Assembly: GCA_022478985.1 (NCBI GenBank)
Contig: JAKSZP010009317.1
Coordinates: 1 to 64,000, forward strand
Length of the DNA: 64,000 nucleotides
Source: Massospora cicadina
Taxonomy: Eukaryota > Entomophthoromycota > Entomophthoromycetes > Entomophthorales > Entomophthoraceae
Direction: 5' to 3'
Shown: piece by piece, positions 47,541 to 57,451 of the stretch
Position numbering within the stretch: the first letter of the stretch is position 1
How the letters are laid out: every line of letters starts with the position of its first letter
Position numbers and translations under genes: made by a program
Notes under the pieces: generated by a model
The model's database searches: none
What the model saw: the letters and a program-made list of their open reading frames with translations, nothing else
Told to the model about the DNA's origin: nothing

Positions 47541-48269
47541 CCTGTCACAGCAGCTAAGGCCCCACATTGGTGCAAAATCTGCCCCCCAAGCTTGCATCGC
47601 CAGGATTTTCCACTTGGGTGGAATCAGCAACTTTGGCAAAGAGTTTGTTGCACCATTTTGCGCGGACCCCATTTCCACATGGGCAACCCCTCGAGGAAGA
47701 TAGCATCCGCTACTCTCACCACCTCTCCTCCAGATGCTCACGAGCCACATCAGCTGTCATTTCGTGCGCTCTGGCAGAGTTGGCACACCTGGAGTCCAAC
47801 ATCCCAGCTACAGGATACAGCTTTGCATGGGGCCAGAAGTGGGCGAAGCAGACGCCCACCTCAACGCGCTCAAAAGGCAACACAAATATCAGGTTTGTGT
47901 TCAGTACATAGGCCAAATGCATCACAAAAGGTGACAAGTGCACCGCATATTTTTTTAAAAAAAATTTTACACCACGCCAGAGTGTGACCTGCACACAGGT
48001 GTGAAGATTGGATGATTCCATTGCGGATATGCCAGCTGAAGTGGCAATTGAAACACAAAAGTACTACTCCAAGTTGTACCAATCTGATCCAATTCAGCTG
48101 GCTGAAGTGGTGGAATTTCTCGACTGAGCCCACATCTGCACCATTTCCCAATACCCAGAAATAATGAATTTGATTACTCCAAATGAACTATGGACAGCCA
48201 TTCGCGGTGCACCAAACTGAAAATGCCCAGGCCCGGATGGCATTCCATATGAATTCTACAAAAAGTACT

Positions 48270-48339
48270 TTAAATATATATCCCCACTATAGGTTGGGAC
48301 CATCTAGTACTAAATATATATATATATATATCCCCACTA
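48270..48339 (+). mobile_element. About 22-bp tail-I micro-insertion with (AT)-containing TSD
   Basis: AAATATATATCCCCACTA ends at 48289 and, with a longer AT run, again at 48339. Between them, 48290-48311 reads TAGGTTGGGACCATCTAGTA then CT. That is the tail of the SINE at 34.8 kb without its head. Removing the insert restores the RT translation ISPLLLASLNQ, as in LINE-2 and LINE-4. Confidence 0.87.
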
Positions 48340-48423
48340 CTGTTAGCCTCACTTAACCAGAGGCTTTTGGAAACGCGCCTCCTGCCAGGAGGACAAGAGG
48401 CCTTCACCATCACACTCTTCAAG

Positions 48424-48465
48424 AAAGGGGATAAGCTACCAAGTACTAAAAAAGGGGATAAGCTA
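48424..48465 (+). mobile_element. 12-bp tail-I micro-insertion with 15-bp TSD, in frame
   Basis: AAAGGGGATAAGCTA at 48424-48438 recurs at 48451-48465. The 12 bp between are CCAAGTACTAAA, the very end of tail I. Total added length is 27 bp, exactly nine codons. Removing it gives KKGDKLDLANW, as in LINE-2. Confidence 0.82.
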
Positions 48466-49100
48466 GACTTAGCCAACTGGCGCCCCATTTCTTTAACTAA
48501 CACGGATACAAAAATTTTAACAAAATCATGGCTAACCGTTTAGGGATTGTAGCATCTGCCACCATATCCCCATAACAGTTCGTTTTCATACCCAGAAGGT
48601 CGATTTGGGACAACGTGCACTCTGTGGCCAATGCATGCCAGTCCACAGCCTCTGGGGCACTTGCATTCTTGGACCAACAGAAGGCCTATGATAGAGTAAA
48701 CTGGGAATACCTCATGGCTTGCCTCCATCAATTCCGCTTACCCCTCGCTTCATCAACTGGGTGATGCTGCTCACGGAATCTGCAACAATGGCAGTGCGTG
48801 GCCCAGGCTTCCTAATGGAAGTAGTCCACCCTCAAAGGGGCTTGCGATAAGGGGACCCCCTTAGCCCACTCTTATACAACTTCAGCCTTGACCCACTACT
48901 TCGAAATGCAAATGCCCAACTCACTGGGGTCCATGTGCCAGGCCAAGCCCCAGTCAAGATGATGGCGTTTGCAGATGACTGCGTGGTTGGGGTGTCTAAT
49001 AATAAAGATGCACGCGCACTTAAAGCTCTCATCCAGGAGTATTCCCGGGTAAGTAACACTGCACTGAACGCCTCCAAAACCGTAGTCATCCTCCTTGGTT

Positions 49101-50455
49101 GGTATCAAAACTACTGGGCCCCTGCAACCAGTGCCCAGCCCGGCCCATCTGCTCACACGCGCGCTCGCCCTCCCAGCTCAACCCACACCGCCCCACTGGT
49201 GCTCCCCTTCATGCCACGCCCTACCATAGGGCCAGTCCGCCATCTGGGCGTGTGGGTGGAGGCAGGCGGATATGCATCAGCAGTAATAAAGAGTTGTATT
49301 CTAGACAACGTGACGAAGCGCATCACCTCCCTCAGATCCCACCCTACTTCCCTTACTGGTAGGGTCGTTTTGGCCAACTCTATGCTCCTATCCAAAGTCT
49401 GGTTTGGAGCCCACGCCATCCCCTTCTCCCCAAGCTTCTTCAAATCCTTACATGCCCTGCTGCAAGGATGGCTATGGTCAGGCCGCCCTCCACCAGTACA
49501 GTTAGAAGTCATGTTTGACCCTCATCAGCATGGAGGCATGGGCCTGCTTGACTTCAGAGCCCATGCGGCCAAGATCTTGGGTACCTGGATTGTGGCCATC
49601 ACCGCCCCTACACTCCCCTCCCAACACTGGTCCCATGTGGCCCGCTCCAACTTCTCCCGCGCCTTGGGCCTCAACTATCAATCGAACCCCCACTCCCTGA
49701 TGAATTATCTGGCTTCACACCCATCGGCCACAGGTCCTCACAGTACTAAAACCCACTACAAATGAATACTCCTCTCCATGCGGAGCGCTGAGTGGAGAAT
49801 TCATATTAGCGGACTTACAACCTGAAGAGGCCGCCCCTCACCTTAGTTCACACAAGAGGTACAGGGGCTACCCATCCATGATGGCGTGATCCCCACACGG
49901 CCCCATGTCCTATCCAGGGTGGACTACATGGACATGATGGACATCCCTTACTCCATTGAGACCCAAAAAACTATCTGGAAATACGCACACCATCCTCTGT
50001 TGCAGCCTCAAATCCGTTACCATGTGTGGCGCTTCCTGAGGCGGGTGTACCATATGGCTGAGCGCTCTAACGCTTTACACTCATCCTGCGTCGTGTGTGG
50101 CCAGTATGGAACGCTGTTCCACCGCCTGGAGAAGTGTCCTACCTCTAAAGTGATATGGCGCGAAGTTCAACGTCTACTGGTCCAGAATCAAACACATCCC
50201 TTCAGTCTGTCAAGAGATATGTTTGCTCTATCAATGGCCTCCTCCCTTCCACCCTCCCTATGTGCTCTGGTGGTTGCAATCGCCATGTGGACCATCCACA
50301 CGATTGTCTTGGATGCCATCGCAGGCTCCATCCCCACCCTCCCAGAAGCTGTCCACAGATTCCGGTCTCATTTGGTGGACCACTTTCAAGTGTGGATGTT
50401 TGGATACCTCCCACTGTGCCGCCGACAGCTGGTATCCTCCTGGTTCCCAGTTTGA
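49101..50455 (+). pseudogene. LINE-3 ORF2 C-terminus with Cys/His domain
   Basis: Frame 48935-49765 (276 codons) continues past RT through RVVLANSMLLSKVWFGAHAI and MGLLDFRAHAAKILGTW. After a short damaged stretch, frame 49886-50455 (189 codons) has DIPYSIETQKTIWKYAHHPL, then CVVCGQYGTLFHRLEKC, a CX2CX7HX4C cluster, then IWREVQRLL and the end SSWFPV. LINE-2 has the equivalent. These are the longest uninterrupted non-repeat frames in the window. Confidence 0.92.
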
Positions 50456-50769
50456 TTCATCAAATCAGACCCCTTCCTCCACACGTGTTCAATTGTGGCT
50501 ACGGCCCCTTCACACGTTCCCTCCCCTTCCCCATAAGTGGCGTTCCCGCTGGCAACAAGAGATAGTATCGCTTCTCTGGGGTGTCTTCTCTGTTACTAAG
50601 TGTTGTCTCAGTCAGGTCAATTTTGGAAGTGTCCATCCCATGGTCGGCCTTCCCCGCAATAAATTTAAATTAAAAATTAGCAAACTAATTGGCAATCATC
50701 CCTGATTATTATTACACTAATCTCGTTAATATGTGAGAAATATCATTTAGTTAAAAATCCAACAACAGG

Positions 50770-51260
50770 TCATACTCAGAGTTTGGGTGAAGCTTTGCAT
50801 CCAGAGACATATCAAAACGTCTTTTACGGAGCAAGGAGGGAATGGGAGTTTATGAGGAGGTCCATTGGGGCATGGTCAGGGGGAGATTGAGCTAAGCGAG
50901 GGGCTTAAGGTAAGAGTATTGAGCATCAGAAGCTCTCCATTCAGTTTATGATTTGTGAAGGAAAGGGAGTTGCTCCTCAGGTTTTTTCTAACCTGCTTCT
51001 GGCGCCACCAGCCCACTCCATAATAACAGGGTATAGAAGATCCTGTATTGCCAAAAATGGTCACAAACCTCAAAGTTGTGGATTGAATATTGTACTGGGT
51101 GACAAATGAGGTGGCAATTCAGTTGCTCAGAAGAGGCGCCTAGTGTGGATGAAGCTTCCTCCATCACCAAACCTAAGGATAGCGCTACACTGAGGTCAAT
51201 AAAGTTATCCACCGTGCCAGTACTAAGGTGGACTTGTATAGTGATCTTGCTTTACTCTAA
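50770..51260 (-). pseudogene. Gypsy-4 protease region
   Basis: The minus frame 50988-51212 contains a segment starting DNFIDLSVALSLGLV. It occupies the place of FIDPGAASNFMGLEL in gypsy-1, with the upstream ITIQVHLSTGTV matching ISIRAHQVSFEA. The D-T-G triad is not preserved. After it the frame reads to the TRIM insertion site at 50764. Assignment rests on alignment with gypsy-1. Confidence 0.65.
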
Positions 51261-53400
51261 AGTAACAGGAAACAGAAAATAGGCTTGATTGTTTTTATTG
51301 GGAAGAGAAGAGAGAGCGGAAGATGTAGGGAATGGCCCATGATAAGGAGTGGACAATTGGAGGGTGTGGGGCTAGGTTGCTCCCTTGGTGCAAGAGTTGT
51401 CTCCTCATTACCCCAGATGGTGAGTCAACGGTTCACCATTATACCTGCCTCCCCCTTTAAAGGGAGGCCAGGGTCAGAAAGAGGGACATTGGTGCAGGAC
51501 ATGCCAGGCTCAGGACCCAGGAGCCAGGCTAGGGGCATGTGGCCAGGTGTTGAAATTGGGAATGCAGAAAGATGCTGGTTTCCTGGAGGTGGGACGTCCA
51601 GAGTGACCCCCACAGGGAGGCATAGGGCTATGAGACCTGGGGGTGTTTCCCCTATCTACCGCCATTAACTGGGAAGGAGAGGAAGCCTGTGATGCAGCAA
51701 GGACATCAATGGCTGGCTCAAGTTGTGGAAGGGCCTGACTTCAATATAGCAGGCCACTGAGAATGTGACCTTCAAGGGCTCTAAGAGAGGGTTCCAGGAT
51801 GAAATGGAGAGGAGGATGGGTCCAGGGCGGCATGTAAAGTGGAGACAGCCATCTTGGGTGGGACTGGTACTGAGGGTGCCAGCACGGCAAAGACTTTGAT
51901 AAGGGAGGGTAGGTCAGCAGCTTCCTGTCCCAGTGTGAGAAGATGGAGGAGGTGCGAGGGTCTTTACTCAGGGGCCTGGACCGCTGAGGTGACCAGTGCA
52001 AGCAATGGGGTGTTATTTCTCATATAGGCTGCAAAGTGGAGCACCACCATTACCAGCGGTGAGAATCCTCTTCCATGGCGTCAAGGAGAGCCACACTCTG
52101 CTGGGTGTCAAAGGGATGTTTGGTTTTTGAGCTTTTGGCGGAGAAAAGCACCTAGAGCTCCGCCAGGGCATCCAAGATTTTATTGGCCACTTTGTCTGAG
52201 GGAATGATAGGGACCCTCATCCCTATCATGTTCACTGCGTGGGTTACGCTGATGGTTGGGGTTTGGTAAGTTGGGCTCCGTTCCACTAGGGCCTGCTTTC
52301 ATGCTTGTATAAATGAGATGGTGGACTAACAGGAGAAGATCAGGTTGCAAAGCAAGTGTAAATCTATAGCGAGAGTATAGGCAATTGCTTTTCCAGTGCC
52401 AGATAGGAGGGTGGAGAGAGCGGAAGTAAGTGGTTGGTTCATTGTGTCAAGAATGCAGCTAAATAAAGATTAGACTAGGCTCCTAATTGAGATTCATGAT
52501 GACTCAGTGGATGGAATAGAATGCCAGAGGCACAGCGGTCTTAGTGACTCTGTATAGTGGGTTCTAGTGATGATCTGAGGAAAGTAGAAGTTCAATAACA
52601 TACCAAAGGCCCAAAAGCAAGCCAAATGGCTGCAATGGGGGCAACTGAGGGTTTTGTGGGGGCAATTTCCAGGGGCAGGAAAGCAGATAGGATGACACCT
52701 TTTTGTGGTTCCACAGGTGCAGGCCTTCAGGTGGGCTTCCAGAGAAATTGGAGGGTAGGCTAGAGCGTTGGGCCCTATTAGCAGCTCATGTGAGGTAGCG
52801 GCCTGTTGCTTTTGCAAAATGGATGAAGAGGGTTGAAACTTGGCGTTTTTGAATTCTGGTGTGGGGTCAACAACAAAGGCGGGATGCAAGTGAGGACCAC
52901 ACAAGGCGCTGGGGATGAGCTCCCCTGAGAGATTGCTCCATGCCCCTCAGGCAAACAAGACCTTCAGTTGATCAGCTAGGCGGAGATTTGGGTTCCACCG
53001 GCAATGAGGCAGAGTTGCTCTGATGCTGTCATATCAAATGAGCAGCTTCCAGCAAACCAGGGGTGGTATGGTGGGCCAGGTTCTGAGTGAATGGGCGCGA
53101 GTCAGGGGCATCTGGTGAACACGCCATCCAGGGAGAATTTTTTAAAAAACATGATGCTCTGCTGGGTGGTTGGGTCAATTGAGCGGATGACCCAGTTGGC
53201 AATAATCAGAACAATAACTTGGGCAGTGACATGCCTTTCCAGGACAAAAGGCGGAATTTTTAAAAAGAATAATGGTGGATGGAGTCCACAATAAGCTGAG
53301 TATGGCAACCAGGGGGTTTATTCTTCAGAACTTAATCCTAGTGAGAAAAATGAACTGACAACAGACTTGGGGCAGTTTACTTATCAAGGGAGGGGAGGAT
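51260..53400 (-). pseudogene. Gypsy-4 gag and leader region, decayed
   Basis: Minus frames at 51741-52001 and 52494-52904 (136 codons) are Pro/Ser/Leu-rich and carry no knuckle I can trust; the latter has a CPHC segment without a full CCHC. MNQPLTSALSTLLSG near 52440-52400 and QQSVALLDAMEEDSH near 52110-52070 resemble parts of the gypsy-1 gag (QQGVALLDAVECEA at 3027-3070). That match supports a gag call for the left part. The right part (52900-53400) is unassigned. Confidence 0.6.
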
Positions 53401-54110
53401 TAGGGAGAGACTTCAAGGAATTGGTCCCATGGGATTTGTGGTATGCTCCAATTGGCCAGGGAAGCAGTAGGCAGGGGGTTACTTAAGGCTTTGGACAAAT
53501 TGAAAAAATTTTATGGCCTCCTCCCAGGTTTTAGGCCAAGTCAGGTTGATAGTTATGACCTGGCACCAGAACGTTTGATTCATGCTGGCCATGTGCCCCA
53601 TTTCGCCAAAATCTGTTCCAGTGGGTTAAGTAAATTGTGCTAACTTGTTTGTCAATCAGTCAGCTGATGGGATCACGGCCTGATCTTATTTTCTATAATG
53701 GGTAGTCCAGACCAGCTTCCCTGGCCCATTATTAGCTAATAAGTCCTTGTAATTGTCTCACCCCTTTTTGGGGAATATTGAAAATTACCAGGGGTGAGGT
53801 GAGTCCCAGGGTCCTGCATGTGGCCCCTGGATTGGGCAACCTCTCTGAAGACCCCCTCTATAATTTTCAACAGGGTAGAGGAGTGGGGATGGGCAGGGTT
53901 GGGTGATTATTAGGAGCCAGAACAGTAACCCAGTGCTCGTCCACCACATGGGCCAAGTCACTCAGGTGTGACAGTGAATCCACCTGGTCCTTTGGGTATC
54001 GCTTGCACTTGAAGGGATACTGGTTCTAGTCTAGGCACCGTGGCTGTGCCTCAGGACTTATAAAAATGAAAAAGTGGCCCTTCAAGTGAGCACTTTTCTT
54101 GAACCTTAGT
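53400..54110. other. Possible LTR or leader of gypsy-4, unassigned
   Basis: G/C content is intermediate, and a plus frame (53443-53643) is not recognised. Position upstream of gypsy-4 gag makes an LTR plausible, but I found no partner in the window. Inverted-repeat-like CTCACCCC and GGGGTGAG occur near 53757 and 53790. Confidence 0.35.
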
Positions 54111-55327
54111 ATAACCAAACAAGCGTATATGCAATTCTGTTTCCACAATATAATTATTGTCTTCACTCTTGATAAACTAATCTTGATAGGTTCCTAAAAT
54201 ATTAATAGATACACTCTGAGTGATTCTTAGCAAAAAGAAAAGTGAGTAAAATTAAACCATCTTTTATATTTTTAATTTTATTTAGTTTTTAATCCTATAT
54301 GTCTTAGTCACTAGTATTGATTAGTGCCTAATATATTTTTAACATAACTATTAAATCATAAATCTTTTTAAGTCTAAGAGCTTTGTATAAGGCATAAGAT
54401 CACTAATGAATAAAACTCAAGATGACAGTTTGTTCATATAGCCTGCATTATGAGTTTTCAACTTTTATCAAAATTTTAAAGCTGCATTTAAGCTAGCTCT
54501 GATTCCACAAAAATTCAGTGAGATGAGTGCTTTTTATTCACTTCCCCCGATTAACCCACTTACTTTTCTTATGGATATATATTATGTTTTACTAGTAGAT
54601 TAGAGTATCTTAATGTTAGCTTTAGACACTGAACTTAAAGGGCACCTTCAAACCTTAAAAATTTTTCTCAGTTGATAAATCCTCCTTTGGGTATCTTTTT
54701 AGTTATGTTAGCTTCTGGTGGTATAGATATAAACTTTCTAGAGCCATGGAATAACAAACCTCTAGATGACGCTAAATCTTTTATACATCATTTAACCCTG
54801 ATTTTAAGTCTCATCTTAAATGATATATAGTAATATCATCTCATATGATGGTTAAACAATCAATTAGTTTAACTGGTTAATAATTTTGGAGTAATTTAAT
54901 TCTTGTCATGCCAGAAATATCTACATTACTTCAATAATTAAAACCCAAAAAGCTTGCTCCCTTATGGAGGTTAATAAAAGTGGCCTAAATTAAGAATTAG
55001 ATCTCCTGTTTAATATGTTCACTACAACATCAATTTAATGCTTATATAAATGCAATTGGCCAGATTTAGAATAGTTGCTCTAATTTATAACCAGATAGTT
55101 GAGTTGTTTCACATATACCTAGAGCTAATACAGTGCGGGTTAGGGTAAGCCCAAATACAAGGGAATAACTGCACCAGCATAACAAACAGATTTTGATGCA
55201 ACTTTTTAAAGTAGCCGGTGGAAGAAATTTTAATGGTATAAGAAGCATCAGCAGCAAAGCCAATGAGTTTGTTGTTTTTAATAACAAATTTATGATTAGA
55301 CCAGTTATTAAACTCTAACAGAAGTAT
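54111..55327. other. AT-rich stretch, nothing recognised
   Basis: Mostly AT-rich sequence with no convincing frame. The minus frame 55066-55287 (73 codons, hydrophobic) is unrecognised and may be chance. It may be old host intergenic DNA. The right end is the target of the 55.3-kb SINE. Confidence 0.5.
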
Positions 55328-55346
55328 ATATATATCTTTATCTAGA

Positions 55347-55631
55347 GGGGGTGGAAGGCGAGTTGGTAAGGGCGTACAGCTACCAACCTGAAGGTTGCGG
55401 GTTCAATTCCCGCCCATCACACATTGATTGGGGTGCCAGCCAAAGGAAGCTATTGGCGGTTAGTAGGTCTAATAACACGAAAACCTTACCCATGACGTAA
55501 CCAGAAAAATTTGAGTCCCGATCTGGAGGTGGAAAAACTTTCTTTAATGTGGTTGACCCTGTTCAGGTTTCATGTCATTTCTTTCTTTCGGTAAAGCCTG
55601 TCCCCTGGTCAGCTTGCCTCAGTTAAATAAA
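55347..55631 (+). mobile_element. Complete tRNA-derived SINE with 19-bp TSD and LINE tail II
   Basis: ATATATATCTTTATCTAGA at 55328-55346 and 55632-55650 flanks a 285-bp element. The head is tRNA-like: an A-box-like GGCGAGTTGGTAAGG near 55357-55371 and a perfect B box, GGTTCAATTCC, at 55400-55410 inside the T-arm GCGGG-TTCAATT-CCCGC. An unrelated body follows. The last about 45 bp carry TCCCCTGGTCAGCTTGCC and TTAAATAAAA, nearly the same as the LINE-2 end at 25346-25390. It would be transcribed by RNA polymerase III and mobilised by the LINE. Confidence 0.93.
55349..55421 (+). promoter_or_regulatory. Internal RNA polymerase III promoter in the SINE head
   Basis: A and B boxes lie about 40 bp apart in a tRNA-like fold. 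The T-arm pairs perfectly, while the acceptor and anticodon arms are imperfect, so I call it a SINE head and not a functional tRNA gene. No poly-T terminator directly follows, as expected for a SINE. Confidence 0.82.
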
Positions 55632-55650
55632 ATATATATCTTTATCTAGA

Positions 55651-57450
55651 ATTGGTAAATATTATCCTTGTTCTCAAATTTTAGGTGTAGCAGTCCTCAT
55701 ATTGTTATCTTGTTATATATGTGGATATAAAACCTTTAGATACTCTTATACTGATTTCCAATAACTATATCGCTTGCAATAAAAGATTTATGCTATAACC
55801 TTATTATTAGACATATGGCGTGTCAAGGAAAGACTTATTTTCATTAGGGATGTTCCAACACCCACAATAGCATCTATAGTCCACAGAACACTACCATTCT
55901 GAGAATGTGAGATTATGATCCACTGTGGGAAAGGCGTTGAAAGTATTGGTCAACAAACATTAATCCTGTATTAACTTATAGGCTGTGAACTGGCAGCAAT
56001 CTCGCCCATGCCTCCCAAGTTGTAGTGGAATCAGTTGGTTCACATAGTGGAGCTCATGTCAATTGTTCACGTTTGGGTTTGGAGTCAGGGCTGATCTGCG
56101 CATGCACTTGGTAATGGGGGAAATCATCATATTGCCTGTTATAAATCCACCAGCTTTATATTTAGGTTCCACTTCATTGGTATTCCTCTTGATTAGTTAT
56201 TGGCCCAAGAGGTCGTTTTGATCACTTTTGGATTGATGTTCCAGATGGGTATCATTGTCTGCATATCCATGGCAGGGGTTGAATGTTAGTTTCCTGGAGT
56301 GTGCCCTTGGTTCCCTTCACGGAATGAGGTTATAACTGAACCCAACAAGGAAATGGCGACCACCATTACAGAGAGCAGCGAGTGAAGATCTTCCATTAGT
56401 TTTGGTGATTCCATCAGGGAGACAGAATTTTTAAACTTTTAATAAAATTTAAATTGGTCTAATCAGTTGGTAATTGAGGATTTTATTGAGGAGAATATAA
56501 AATAACCCAGAACGCTACTTTAGGCAGAGCGCTGGGTTTTTATAGAGTAAACAGGGTGGGGAAGAGGCTCACATACTTTTATGACAGCAGAGTGGCTGGC
56601 AAATACTTCCAAGGAAATTGGAATTTGTTTATTGTTTTTTTTGCAAGTCAACCATTATTTGCTGGGGCCTCCAGGATTGGATAAGGCAGATGGGTTATCT
56701 GCCGCTTCAACTTGGGGATTCTTTGCTAATTTTTGAGTGTTGGGGTTTTTGCCCCATCATTTTTCACCCGATCTAAAACCTTCCATTGTTGCAAGTGAAG
56801 GATTTTAACGCATTTTCTCTGTGATTTTCCCCTGAATTGGGCATGAAAATTTTGCTCCTTTCAGGGATTCAATCAATATTTGACGGAAAGGGAGTGTACT
56901 TCTCGGCATATGTCCCCAATTTTATGATGTACACTTTAGCTGTTTCCATGATAATGTTGGGGGGTCAGGGAGCCCAAAGCATGGTGTTGGGATTGGCATA
57001 TTCTGAGGTTCAGCCACCCTTTGCTTGTCAAGGGTATGCCCCAAGTCCATTAATTTTATATCAGCATCCCAAATGGCATTCCATCTCTTTATTTGAAAGG
57101 GGTGTTTCTGCTTATCCAGCCTTATAGCTATGGCGGGGATCCTTACAATACTCTTTTAAAAAAATGGGTGTTATTCAGTCCTTGGGGGCCTGTACTAGTG
57201 CGTAGTTTTTATGTGGAAGTGAAAGCTTAATAGCGGTGATGACTTTGGGTTTGGGGGTGCGTGGGGGTGCTAGTGTATCACGTTTTCAGGAATGGATGTC
57301 TTTGATTGATTCTTGACGATTGGTGCAGTCTCTGACAGAGATCCAACTGTTCTTGTATGCCAAATATCCTTTCCAGGCCACCAGTTTTGGACTCCCCGCT
57401 TACCCTTACAGGAGTACAAGACCTCTTCTACCTAAAATTCTAGCATTCCT
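55651..57450. other. Unassigned stretch, possibly gypsy-6 3' end and LTR
   Basis: No recognised gene. The plus frame 56837-57127 (96 codons) lies downstream of gypsy-6 pol on the opposite strand and is unrecognised. A strong hairpin-like pair, AACCCAG and CTGGGTT, lies around 56503-56540. Sequence from about 57440 downwards on the minus strand would be the 3' end of gypsy-6, but no LTR pair is visible. Confidence 0.4.
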
Positions 57451-57451
57451 T

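Larger units (their letters stand above)
47980..49100 (+). pseudogene. LINE-3 reverse transcriptase
   Basis: Across several frames: CPGPDGIPYEFYKKYF near 48225-48275, TLFKKGDKL and DLANWRPIS around the micro-insertion at 48439, FIPRRSIWDNVHSVANACQS near 48585, LAFLDQQKAYDRVNWEYL near 48660-48715, and in frame 48935-49765 MMAFADDCVVGVSNN with both catalytic Asp. Micro-insertions at 48290-48339 and 48439-48465 lie between motifs. Motif order is that of APE-type LINE RT. Confidence 0.9.
45321..50672 (+). mobile_element. LINE-3: full-length LINE with 16-bp TSD
   Basis: AAAATTAGCAAACTAA at 45305-45320 and 50673-50688 flanks a 5352-bp element inserted in the TRIM LTR. It starts CTTTTCTCTCTCG and carries GATAATCTCACAGAGGAGA near 45380, like the LINE-2 and LINE-4 5' UTRs. 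ORF1, endonuclease, RT and the Cys/His C-terminus follow, then a 3' UTR with TCCCATGGTCGGCC and an A/T-rich tail. Two tail-I micro-insertions sit within RT. Many frameshifts make it inactive. Confidence 0.95.
39581..50764 (-). mobile_element. TRIM/LARD-like nonautonomous LTR element (long LTRs, 255-bp interior)
   Basis: Direct LTRs at 39581-40738 (1158 bp) and 40994-50764. Removing the two insertions and one TSD copy each from the second (41981-45224 and 45321-50688) leaves 1159 bp. In minus orientation the LTR starts TGTTGGATTTT and ends TTCTCAACA. The interior (40739-40993) has a PBS, TGGTGATCACTACAGGGG, at 40975-40992 and a purine-rich AGTCAGGGGATA before the 3' LTR, with no coding capacity. 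The TSD is ACAGA (39576-39580) and ACAGG (50765-50769). It interrupts gypsy-4. Confidence 0.92.
38646..53000 (-). mobile_element. Gypsy-4: minus-strand Ty3/gypsy element split by the TRIM-like element
   Basis: Protease and gag lie at 50770-53000 (minus), and RT at 38650-39580 (minus). The TRIM-like element 39581-50764 sits between them with TSD ACAGA/ACAGG. The coding sense on the two sides joins in frame at the point where gypsy-1 has its N-I-N-C-P-L-Y-P lead-in. The left end is cut at gypsy-3, so integrase and the 3' LTR are not seen. The right boundary and 5' LTR are uncertain; sequence to about 54100 may belong to it. Confidence 0.8.

Noticed and set aside
55349..55421. Functional tRNA gene
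   Set aside because: The T-arm and boxes are good, but the acceptor and anticodon arms pair poorly, and the sequence is the head of a TSD-flanked 285-bp element.
56503..56540. Hairpin AACCCAG...CTGGGTT as a terminator
   Set aside because: Isolated, with no associated gene or T-run; bacterial-type terminators are not expected here.
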